Positions 1 through 10,400 of a stretch of 64,000 nt of DNA are shown in pieces. The first letter of the stretch is position 1; each line of letters starts with the position of its first letter. The stretch lies in NCBI GenBank assembly GCA_007922225.1, contig ML679956.1:70858111-70922110 (forward strand), written 5' to 3'. Source of the DNA: Emydura subglobosa (taxonomy: Eukaryota; Chordata; Testudines; Chelidae). Under the pieces are notes generated by a model. The model was not told where the DNA came from and searched no databases. It worked only from the letters and a program-made list of their open reading frames with translations. The translations under genes and the position numbers were made by a program.

Positions 1-480
1 GGCCGCAAACTTCGCCACGGTCCTTGACGAAGGTATCATAGTGGCTAGGGCAGCGCTGCAAACCTCCAGTGATGCTGCGGACTCAGTGAGCAGGACAATA
101 GCCTCCACCATAGGCTGAAGTCCTTGGGGCTGTCGCAGGAGGTGTAGCAGTCCATTCAGGACCTCCCCTTTGACGGGTCGGGCCTGTTTTCAGACAAGAC
201 TGATGAGAAGCTGCATGGCTTTAAAGACTCTAGGGCCATGCTTCGCTCCCTGGGCCTGTATGTGCCCCAGGCTTCTAGGCAGCAGTCATGGCTCCAGGTA
301 CAGCAGCAGCCAAAGCCCCGCCTAGGCCCTTCCAGCCCCACAGGGGCAGGGACAGAAATAGGGGGTTTGGAAGGCAAAATCGGCCCCCTAGCTCGTCCTC
401 AGCCTCCCATCAGGGGCCTCCCAAGGGGGCAGGTAATTGAAAGGGGCAATTTTGATGGTGCACCCGAGGGTGGCACCCCT
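1..480 (+). pseudogene. DIRS gag C-terminal fragment (copy A)
   Basis: The first half-kilobase translates, with frame breaks, into the C-terminal part of DIRS gag. Visible pieces include AALQTSSDAAD and LGLYVPQA, each with a close counterpart in copy C (AALQSSSDATD, LGLYVPQA). The gag N-terminus lies outside the window. A Gln/Pro/Arg-rich tail follows, as in copy C. In DIRS elements this protein is thought to form the particle. Here it is broken and has no start codon in the window. Confidence 0.75.
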
Positions 481-489
481 GCTGTCTCC

Positions 490-2366
490 CTGGATTCGTC
501 CCAACCCTTCCTGGACAGATTAAGATCCTTCTATGCGGAATGGGCAAGCATTACGTCAGACTGTTGGGTCCTTGGGATAGTCCTTCGGGCTATGCCCTAC
601 AATTTGCATCACCCCCCCTCCAACAGCCCCCTCCCCCATCCCTCTTCAGGAACCCCTCTCATGAGCAACTCCTCTTGCATGAGGTGGTCACCCTCCTCAA
701 CCTGGGAGCAGTGGAAATCTTCCCCCAAGACAAGAAAGGGGAGGGGTTCTATTTGAGATACTTCCTCATTCCCAAGGCAAAGGTGGGTCTGAGACCCATA
801 TTAGACTTGCGTCGTCTAAACAAATACATCAAACGACTCAGGTTTCACATGGTCTCCCTATTCTCCATTATCCCTTCTCTGGATCCAGGGGACTGGTATG
901 CCACCCTTGACCTCAAGGACGCATACTTTCATGGGTCTATCCTTCCCAGCCACAGGCGCTTCCTTCGTTTCACGGTGGCTAGTTCCCATTACCAATTTAC
1001 AGCCCTACCCTTTGGCCTCTCGTCGGCCCCCAGGGTATTCACCAAATGCATGGCGGTAGTGGCTACCCACCTGAGGCGCAGGGGTGTGCAGATCTTCCCT
1101 TACCTCGATGACTGGTTAATCAGGGGCACGTCCAGGTCCCACCTGCAGGACAGCGTGACCCTTACCTGCTCGATGTGCAGCAGGCTGGGACTGCTCATAA
1201 ATGAGCAGAAATCAACACTAACCCTGGTGCAGTGCATAGAATTCATTGGGGCCACCCTGGATGCTTCCCAGGCCAGAGCCTTCCTCCCACAACCTCGGTT
1301 CGAGGCTATGGCAGCGATTATCGCCCAGCTGCACCAGTGCCCCACAACAACAGCCAGGCACTGCCTACAGCTGTTAGGCCACATGGTAGCCTGCACATTT
1401 GTAGTGAGGTTAGCTCGCCTGAGGCTCAGGCCACTTCAGGCGTGGTTGGCCTAGGCATACGTGCCAAGCAGACACCCCTTGGACCAGGTGGTCACAGTTT
1501 CCCCGCTCGTCCTAGCCTCCCTAAACTGGTGGCGGACTCCCAGGGCAATGATGAGGGGGTCTCTTTCAGAGACCTGGCCCCATCGGTCACCCTGATCTCC
1601 AATGCCTCAGATGTGGGATGGGGAGCCCACATCAGCGCCAACCTGGACACTCAGAGGCTCTGGACGGGGGAGGAGAGGCACCTGCACATCAATGTAAAAG
1701 AGCTCAGGGCCATTCGACTAGCGTGCAAGGTGTTCCTCCAATTCCTGATGGGCAGGGTGGTGCAGGTGCTGATGGACAACCCCACAGCCATGTTCTATAT
1801 GAACAGGCAGGGGGCAATGTGCTCCTCGGCCCTCTGCCAGGAGACCACCCGCCTGTGGGACTTTGCAGTGAGGCACGACTTCCACTTGTCTGCCTCTCAC
1901 CTACCAGGGGTGAGGAATGACGAGGCGGATTGCCTCAGCAGGTCGTTCCTTCCCCCGCCACGACTGGTCGTTGCACCCGGAGGTCGTGATTTTGATCTTC
2001 CACAAGTGGGGTGTTCCCCAACTGGACTTGTTCACGTCGTCCTGGAACAAGAAGTGCCCAGGGTTGCGAGCCGGGTTCGATATCTGACGCATTCCTCATC
2101 GAATGGACGGGACCTTCATGTACACGTTTCCACCCATTCCGCTCCTGCCCAAAGTTCTCTTGAAAATCAAGAGGGACAGGGCGGACGTGATACTCATCGC
2201 CCTGGTCTGGCCAAGACATCATTGGTTCAGTATGCTGATGGACCTGTCGATAGCCCCGCCCGTGGAGCTCCCGAGACGGTACGACCTTCTCTCCCAGGAC
2301 TGCGGTCGCCTGCTACACCCGGACCTGGACTCCCTGCACCTCACGGTCTGGAGGCTCTGTGGCTGA
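490..2366 (+). pseudogene. DIRS reverse transcriptase and RNase H (copy A), frameshifted
   Basis: Bases 540-1454 are open and encode the RT palm: LDLKDAYFH (motif A), ALPFGLSSAPRVFTK (motif B) and FPYLDDWLI (motif C, YLDD at 1101-1112). After a frame change near 1450 the RNase H-like domain continues with ISNASDVGWG, NVKELRAI and LMDNPTAMFYMN. The first acidic residue of that domain is Asn here but Asp in copy C, so the RNase H would be inactive even without frameshifts. A segment ending in WRLCG and a stop at about 2364 closes the ORF at the same point as in copy C. Confidence 0.85.
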
Positions 2367-3155
2367 CGGAGGGAGAAAGAGCCTGCTCAGCGCAGGTACA
2401 AGAAGTCCTGCTGGGCAGCAGAAAACCTTCAACACAGGTCATGTATCGGGCTAAGTGGAAGCGGTTTACCTGCTGGGCAGAGTCCCGGGGTATTCCTCCA
2501 AGCCTCTCTCCTATACAGGCGATCTTGGAGTATTTGCTCCAGCTAAGGCTTCAGGGTCTGGCACTGGCCTCCCTGAGGGTCCACCTGGCGGCATTTTGGC
2601 CTTCCATCAGCCACTAGAGGGGAGATCCCTGTTCTCCCACCCCATGTCGGTCAGGTTCCTCAAGGGGGTGGAGCCCTTTATCCGCAGGTCCATGACCCAG
2701 TGCCTCCCTGGGATCTCAACCTGGTCCTCTCTAGACTCACGGGGCCCCCCTTTGAGGGCTTCATGCCCCCCTACTTATCCTTTCATTGAAGGTAGCCTTC
2801 CTGGTGGCCATTACCTCAGCTAGGAGGGTCTCCGAGATTAGATCCTTGACCTCGGAGCCCCCCTATACTGTATTCTATAAGGATAAGATGCAGTTGAGGC
2901 CGCATCCAGCCTTCCTGCCCAAGGTGGTTTCCCAGTTTCATTATAACCAAGATATATTTCTCCCCGTGTTTTTTCCCAAACCACATGGTTCGGAGGAGGA
3001 GCAGAGATGGCATTCACTGGATGTAAGATGAGCCCTGGCCTACTAAATGGAGAGGACAAAGCTGTTCCAGAAATTGACGCAGCTCTTAGTCACAGTGGTG
3101 GACCGGATGAAAGGATCACCTGTCTCCTGTCTACTCTTAGGAAATTATCTGGAAA
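2360..3155 (+). pseudogene. DIRS tyrosine recombinase, N-terminal two thirds (copy A)
   Basis: The reading frame differs from that of the RNase H segment, as in copy C. It shows ERACSAQVQEVLLGSRKPST, then, in shifted frames, ITSARRVSEIRSLTSEPP, which holds the first catalytic Arg of the tyrosine recombinase fold. After that comes a partial match to the RALAFYIDHTRPFRK region of copy C. The H-x-x-R box and the Tyr nucleophile are missing because the element ends near 3155. Frame breaks near 2620 and 2780 also disable it. Confidence 0.8.
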
Positions 3156-4337
3156 AGTGTAATCAAGAAGATGTTTAGAATAGAATTCAGTTGCATGGCT
3201 GTGTCAGGACTAGGTTTCAAATGTGCTGGCACCAAAACCTAACAAACTGATCCAAAACAACAGACTTATAGTGAGTCCAGATGATCTTGCGAGATTTCTA
3301 CCATCCTGGTTGGTGGAAATCCTGTGAGAAGCTCTCTTGAGTTAAAATCTTATGAGAATGGCTGTTCACAAGAGATTTCAGCTACATTTGAAATGGAACT
3401 AGAAATATAGGCTCATGGATCTACTCATTTAAATCTGAATGACCTTGACATTTCCACAGGGTTTGGATAGACTTCGCTTTTGAACTCTTTTTATTTACAA
3501 CATAGGCCAGGTGATTTCATTCTACCTATCTAACTCCTCACTGCAGTTTCTAATGGAAATAGTATTCTTCTATGAGAACATCCACAGCTACATTACATGG
3601 TGTAAAATAACTTATAAGGGATATAAATCATCATGCTCCAAGGCACAAAACACCACTAACTGGAATTAGAAAGAAACTTCCCTGTGAGTAGGTTATTCCA
3701 TTATGGGGTTTCTTCTTCTTCCTTTGAAACATCAGGTGCTGTCCACTGTCAGAGATAGGTTATGAGATGAGATGGACTTCAGGAGTGACCCATTATGGCG
3801 ATTCCTATGTTCTTCACTTCCTGTCATAAAAAGTTGTTTTTCCTGTATGCTGTAATACAATTGTTATGATTCACCCTGCATGTCAATAGTGGGTGAAATG
3901 CCATTATCAATGAAAGGCCAAGTTCTCTCATTTACATCAATGTAAGCCCATTGGTTTAATTGGTATTGCATTGGTGTAGCTGGGGGGAGAATTTGGTTGC
4001 TAATTTGCAAAGTACTTTGGGATTAAATGTGATATATTCAGGTAGGGCATTAATATTTTAAATTATGCAGTGCTGGAATGTTTAGCACAAGTTGGCAGTT
4101 TTTCCTCTGTGCTCATAACTTGAATATCCACTAAATGTACATTCAATTTTTTTCTCTCCATGGGAATTGTGCAGGTGTGGAAGTGTTTATGTAACCTTGT
4201 GCTGTGTCACTAACAGGTCATCATTGTTTTCCCTGTACATAGACTGTTACTGGTCAGCCTAGTGGGTTATCATGAGAAAGTACAGATAAATAATATTAAT
4301 AGCTAGTTCAAACAGAGCTGCTTATCAAATGGTTCAG
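3156..4337. other. Upstream region of the elastase gene, no gene recognised
   Basis: AT-rich unique-looking sequence with no ORF of note. A CAGGTG E-box (4172-4177) and a TTTCCC box (4228-4233) occur upstream of the TATA box. Acinar genes often carry paired boxes of this kind (PTF1 sites), but the spacing here is about 50 bp, wider than the usual one to two helical turns, so this is only a weak suggestion. Confidence 0.5.
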
Positions 4338-4344
4338 TATAAAA
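4338..4344 (+). promoter_or_regulatory. TATA box of the elastase gene
   Basis: TATAAAA lies 39 bases before the proposed start codon. A cap site 25-30 bases downstream would leave a 5' UTR of only 10-20 nt. Such very short leaders are usual for pancreatic protease genes, which supports placing exon 1 here. Confidence 0.6.
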
Positions 4345-4382
4345 CATTTCACTGGGTAAGTGTTGTCATTGCATTTTAAAAA

Positions 4383-4416
4383 ATGACTCGTTATTTGATC
4401 CTTCTTAGTTGCCTGG
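4383..4416 (+). CDS. Elastase exon 1 (signal peptide)
   Basis: ATG at 4383 opens a 34-nt coding exon reading [11 protein letters not shown] plus one base, followed by a consensus GTAAGT donor at 4417. The donor phase (one base of the next codon) fits the exon 2 acceptor exactly and gives Gly12. The peptide is a plausible short hydrophobic secretion signal. It is too short to find by ORF length. The call rests on the TATA box, the signal peptide and the phase match. Confidence 0.8.
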
Positions 4417-7400
4417 GTAAGTTATAATTAGAGGATTTGAGTTGGGAGAGGGCAGGTGGTTGGTTTTCCTGAATAACTGCTGGAGCCTAGGGCATCTCTG
4501 TTGTTTCTCCACAATTTACAACTGTACCATCAGTGTTACCTCCTTTTAACTGAGCTGGGCTAGACAAGGATCCCCTGAGAATCTGTCAGATTGATTATCT
4601 ACCAGAAAATCTGATTTTAAGCAAAGGGAGTCTTTCACCACAAGCGATGAGTATGTTGCTACTGTAGCACTACAGTGCAGAGGAGTGGGGGGGGGGGGGG
4701 AGAGAGACTGGGAATCAAACTAGGTCTCTTGCATGGGTGTCTCTGTATTTGTTGGTGTGTTTATATATGATAGAATTGAATTCAAGTGGGATATACCACA
4801 CTAAAGCACTTTCAGTTTGTGAGAAATCTCATCATATTCACATTCATATTCCAGCATGAATCATTGACAATGTGTGAGTTCATGTGGAAGAACATAGAAT
4901 TTGGTTTTAGGCTGTGCCTTTTGTATGTAAGTTATCTCACAAAGAGTTTTTTAAATATCGAGTGAAGCATTAGCACTGTAGTGGTTGTGCTGCTGAACAG
5001 CTCAAGAGCTCAGTTCACAGGTAATCTTGGATATTCAAGATCAGGTTTTATTGAAGGAGGGATTATTCAGGACACTAGAAACATGCCCTGCTCATTCCAG
5101 AAAGTGCAATGAGATCTTCAGCAGCCATTGGTAAAAGAGAGATTGTTTAACATTCCATAAAGAGGTCAGCACTTCTAAGGCTGTTTAAACGAGGATTGTT
5201 TTCCTAAAATTTTCCATCATTCAAAATTCTAATGTAGAATGGGGCTCCAGCATTTTAATAAAAATAATTGCAAATTCATAGAATAGATCTTGAACCTACT
5301 ACTGGGTAGTCCAGACATTTCCTTTAAAAGGATCCAAAATAAAACCATTTACTATTTTTAATTCCTTTATGTGCTTGTGTGTTTTGAGGAGCTGGGATGG
5401 AAAGGTCTGCATGGTGCAGTAAGAAAGTTTCCTTTTTTTAAAGTCACCATTTAAAGATCAATATAAACCTGAAAGAAAAACTTCCTGCTCTCACATTCCA
5501 AAGTGCTTTAACCACAGTTTCTTTTTCGAGTGCTTGCTCATGTCCGGTCCATGCGAGATGTGTGTGCACGCCATATGCACCGGTGCTGGAGATTTTTCCC
5601 TCAGTCAGCTCTAGTGCCCTCTGCAGCAGTATGCACACATACCGGTATATAGGGCACTGCCAGTCCCCCACCCTCTCAGTTCCTTCTTACCACCTATGAT
5701 GGTGCTGGAATGTCCTTGTCTCGGCAAGCACTTAAGTGGGATTTTTTCTGTCTTGCATTTCTGCATATAGTTTTAATAAATCAAATGAGTGTTTTCATAG
5801 TAATAGTTAGTAGTTCTAGGGATTAAGTGTTCTCTGCTCATGGGGTAGCTAAGGGGATGGGGCATGCCCCGGTCCGTGGGCTTCAAGCCATGTGCAACCT
5901 GTAAAAAATCTATGCCCATTAATGATTCTTACCAGGGCTGCCTTTAGAGTCTGGGTAAAGCTCATATCGGGGGCAAGTGCAGGATCTGCAGGAACTTTAG
6001 ACACAGCATGAAGAAGGACCATGACATCAGGTTGAGAGTGCTCCTGATGGAATCGGCCCTTAGGCCAGTATCCAAGCCCAGCCTCTCAGACTCAGCGGCT
6101 AGTACATCAGTGTTGATCTGAAGCACCCCCCCCCGGCACCAAGTTCATCACAGCACTGATTGCCATCCCTGCTGCTGAAGAAACAGCATACGAAGACTTC
6201 GCACACCGAAAGAGGGCACTTCCCGCCTGAGCAAAGCAAATCGGGAGCAGGGAACAAGTCGAGACCCGAGCTGGGCTGCTCATCTCCTCTGGAACTCGGG
6301 GCAGCTGTAGCCTCACTCCATGGAGCTCCCAACCCACTCCAGGACCCGCCTCCTACACCTGGTAGTGGCAGAGGCCCTTAGCACTTGACAGTGCCTTCCA
6401 ACCCTTGAGGCCTTCCAGGCAGCAACGGGCTTACTGGTGCTTCCGTTACCGCCTACCCCTCGGGACAACAGACCCGCGTGCCAGGCCAATCGGCCAAGAG
6501 CAAGTCCAATGGGCAAGTTCATGATGAGGGTCCCACTCGGATCTCCAGTATCGCAGCACCACTCACCATCTCTGTGGCACCCCCTACCAATGCCTCACAA
6601 TTGCCGGAACCTCAGTCACCATCTCACAACAGCCGCAGACCAGACCCCAGGCACCGTTCACCGGACCCCCAGTACTGATCGCCAGAAGTCTAGTACAGAA
6701 CACTGATCCCTGGACTTGAAGTGGTGTTTGCCGGCACGCTGACAGTCCAGGGAATCGCGGCACCGATCACCAGAATCTCAGTGCCACTCCCTGGCACTGG
6801 AGCACCATGCTCGGTGCCCTAAGAAACCAGAGGCAAGATTGGCGTTGCCTTGGTCCTTTGCTTTGGAGTCGGAGGGGGATGAAGGTCCCTTTCACAGGGG
6901 CCATGAGTACCCAGCCATGCCTGCTGGGTTTCCCACGCCCTACCACTGGGCTCTTGGCCACCAACTCAATCGACTGGACCTTGGCATTTCTGGAACCGAT
7001 GGGGATTTCCACTGGTTCCGGGTTCCCAGCATCGATCCGTCTCTGGGACCTCAGAAAGATGCTCTGTGACAGTGTCTAGGCCACCCCCAAATTCTGATGA
7101 AGATCTGAGTCAGGCAGAGGAAACACTGGTCACCCACCCGGAGGAAGAGACCCTGGTGGTGGGGAAACAGTTACCTACTCCTCCCCTATCAGCATCCTCA
7201 TCCTCATCACCTGATGAGGCCGTAGCGGGACCTTCCAACACAGTTCCCCAGGAAGATTTTAGGGCCCACCAACAGCTCATCAAACAAGCTGCAGCCAATC
7301 TGGGCTTGGAGGTGGAGGAGCTAAAAGAGCCGCTGATTCGCTATTCAACATCCTGGCAGCGGCAGCACCAACTAAAGTGGCCCTCCCTATCCATGAAGGG

Positions 7401-10400
7401 GTCATCAAGTTGGTGAAGGCCTTAAGGCAGAACCCCTCCTCACTGCCCCCAACATCCAAATGGGAGGAGAAAAAATACTATGTGCCCGCTAAAGACTTTG
7501 AGTATCTCCACTCCCACTCATCCCCGGGATCACTGGTAGTGTGAGCAGCGAATGAGAGCAATAGACCGGGACAATCAAGCTCAACCCCTAAGAGTAAGGA
7601 GGCAGAGAAACTAGACCTCTTTAGGCACAAAATTTATTCAGCTGCCAGTCTCCAACTTCATATATTGAATCAGCAAGAATTGCCATTTACATAAACATAA
7701 GCAGTTACAGAAGGTTAGTAACCGTCTGTTCTTTCATAACTGAAAAAGTTATCTGAACCCTCAGTATTGCCTAATTGGTTGCCGTGTGCAGCACAAGTTT
7801 GTAGCTGACGTTAAACTAAACTGACTAACCCCAGTTAAGGATCCTTATGACAAACTGCATTCATTTCTTGCTAGGGGCAATTTCTGGAAGCCCTCCGAGC
7901 TATGTGGTTCACAATGATATGTTAACAGAGCGAATAATTGGAGGACAGGAGGCCCAGCGAAACAGCTGGAAATGGCAGGTAAAATTTTTATTTGAAATCT
8001 TCTGCTTAGTAAAAAAAAAAAAAAAAAAAGGCCTGAGAACATGACAGCAAATCAGAAATATGGAATATCAGATATGGATGAATTTTCTCTCATGCTAGTC
8101 AAGGCAAACATACAACTTTATTTAAACCTCTCAATCCAGCACGTTAATAAGAAACAGAAGCTGGGATTCACAAAGTATCCCTTGACTGCACCATCAAGGA
8201 TCTTTGCTTGAGGTAGTTTGATACCAACACTTTAGAAAAACAGTGTCTCCAAAATCCCATATAAGATTAAACTAATAGAGCTTTGACTAGGGTGCATTTT
8301 CCTAGGAGAGGATTTTTTTCTTATAGTTTTTTTTAAAATTATTATTCTGATCAGAAGAGTGAGTATCTTAAAAATGGTACCTCCTTACTGACGTCTGCTT
8401 CTTGTATGTCTCGTAAGTCATTTCTTCTTGCTTCATTGTCAAAAATACATTTTTGCTATTTTTTTTAACTCCTATTAGCACCAGAGAATTAATAAAGCTA
8501 TGGAAGAGTTAGCTGGATATTATTCTGGAATTTTGGGTCATCAGAATTTTTAGATGAGTTCCAGCATCTTTTATTACTCTCGGGCTTTGTCTTTACTAGG
8601 GAAAAGATGTTAGTTAACATGTGTTAAAATCCAAGAATAAACAAGGCAAGTTATAGTTTTAACATGTGTTAGTTGTGGAGGTAAACCGTAGGCTCCACTA
8701 ATTTACTTCAATCAACTAACACATGTTAAAACTATTACTGTGTTGTCTACATTAGGATTCTAATACATGTTAAAAGGGACCTTTGTTTCCTAGTGTGGAC
8801 ATGGCTGCAATTCAAGAAAGATGTTAGTAAACTGGGAGAGAATTCAGAGAGGAGCCACAAGAATGATTAAAGGATTAAAACACGCTTTACAGTGATAGAC
8901 TCTAAGAGCTCAATATATTTATCTTAAGAAAGAGAAGGTTAAGGGGTGATTCAATTACAGTCTAAAAGTATCTACATGGGGAACAAATATTTAATAATGG
9001 ACTCTTCAATCTAGTAGAGAAAGGTATAACATGATCCAATAGCTGGAAGTTAAAGCTAGACAGATTCAGACTGGAAATAAGGTGTAGATTGTTTACAAGG
9101 AGGGTAATTAACCATTGGAACAATTTACAAGTGTTGTGGTGGATTCTTCATCACTGACCATTTTTATTTCAAGAATGGATGTTTTCCTAAAAAATCTGCT
9201 CTAGGAATTATTTTCAGGAAGTATTATTGGCCTGTGTTATACAGGAGGTCAGACTAGATGATCACAATGATCCCTTCTGGCCTTGGAATCTATTAATCAT
9301 TGAAAACCATCATGACTTTAAGATCTCACTTGTGTTCCTAGGCCCAGCATTTAGAAAAAAAAATCTTATTATTTGTAAACTATGTTATTTAATATGGAAA
9401 CCCCTGAGAGGCAATAAGCATGGAATCTTTTGATGCCATTTTTAAAGTTACTTTTTCAGAATGTATATGCATTTTAACAAACTTAATTTCCGTTTAACAA
9501 ACATTTATGTTCAGTAAAAGGCTGTGACTCCCAATCTTTGTCTACATGCAGAGGTTGCATTAGTCTAACTACAATCTGTTTTTAAATCAATTTAGTTAAA
9601 TGAGTACAAACCACTGTGTGTGGACATACTGAAATCTGTTTACAACTACCTTATGTCTATTATCTTAATTCAGTAACTAACATAACTAGCCATTTTAGAA
9701 TATCATCACAGAAATAAGCTGAAATAGAACTTTTGGCATAGTGAAACTAAGTCTTGAAGAAGATAGTCTGAATATACGTTGCTTAAGAATAATAGGCGTG
9801 ATGTACAAATGTGGCTAGCATTTTAAATTATTAGGTTGCTACCACTGATATCTCATATTCAAATGTCCCAGATAATACTTAATCGTACCATAAAACCACA
9901 ACACGAAATTTTTAATGCACTGTATAGGCAAAAAATTCCCATAGCATGATACACTGCCACAGTAACAATAACAAAATTAGGAACAATTAAAAGTGTCAGC
10001 AAGCAATGATTTTCAGTCCCCTTTTAAATAAAAATACAAACCAGGAATTTTAAATGGTTAGAAGTGTTCAACGTAGGCATTTATACTACATTTACAATTA
10101 TTCTACGTTTGAGAAGTATATTTACAGAAAAAGAAACCCTATTGTAGAGTAAAGTCAGGGCAAAATACTAGGAAAATATAAAGCAAGATATAAGCACTTA
10201 TTAAATGCTGTTATTGCTTATGATTTCACCCAAGATACTATTCTAATATAAATATTAAATAAATTGATGAATTTTAAATGGAAACTGTACTCAAGTTACT
10301 GATGATTCCCTTATTTAAGCTACTTTGTACATGTTCTACATAATATCTTATGATATTTTTGCACTCTGGACCTTAGTTACTTGACCTTTAATATAACAAA

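Larger units (their letters stand above)
1..3155 (+). mobile_element. DIRS-type retrotransposon, copy A, 5' part outside window, decayed
   Basis: Translated segments follow the DIRS order gag C-terminal domain, reverse transcriptase, RNase H, then tyrosine recombinase, and each segment matches the reverse-strand copy at 52057-58425. Reading continuity is lost at several frameshifts (near 1450, 1960, 2620 and 2780). The element starts upstream of base 1. It stops inside the recombinase domain, before the His-x-x-Arg and Tyr region, so no 3' terminal repeat is present. DIRS elements replicate through a circular DNA intermediate and integrate with a tyrosine recombinase, not an integrase. This copy is an immobile relic. 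Confidence 0.88.
5520..7740 (+). mobile_element. DIRS-type retrotransposon, copy B (5' repeat plus gag), in elastase intron 1
   Basis: The first 200 bases (TCGAGTGCTTGCTCAT, GGTATATAGGGC and the CCAGTCCC area) match the right-end terminal repeat of copy C in layout. A gag-like region then runs to about 7690. The last 50 bases (GAAGGTTAGTAACCGTCTG and following) resemble the outer tip of copy C's other end (AAGGTTACTTACCAGTAAC), so the copy may be internally deleted with a remnant of both ends. RT, RNase H and recombinase are absent. It is clearly diverged from copy C and belongs to another subfamily or is older. Confidence 0.75.

Noticed and set aside
7847..7874. Met at 7847 as elastase start, reading directly into exon 2.
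   Set aside because: The CTAG acceptor falls inside this reading, the peptide is not a convincing signal sequence start, and the TATA-linked exon 1 at 4383 fits in phase.
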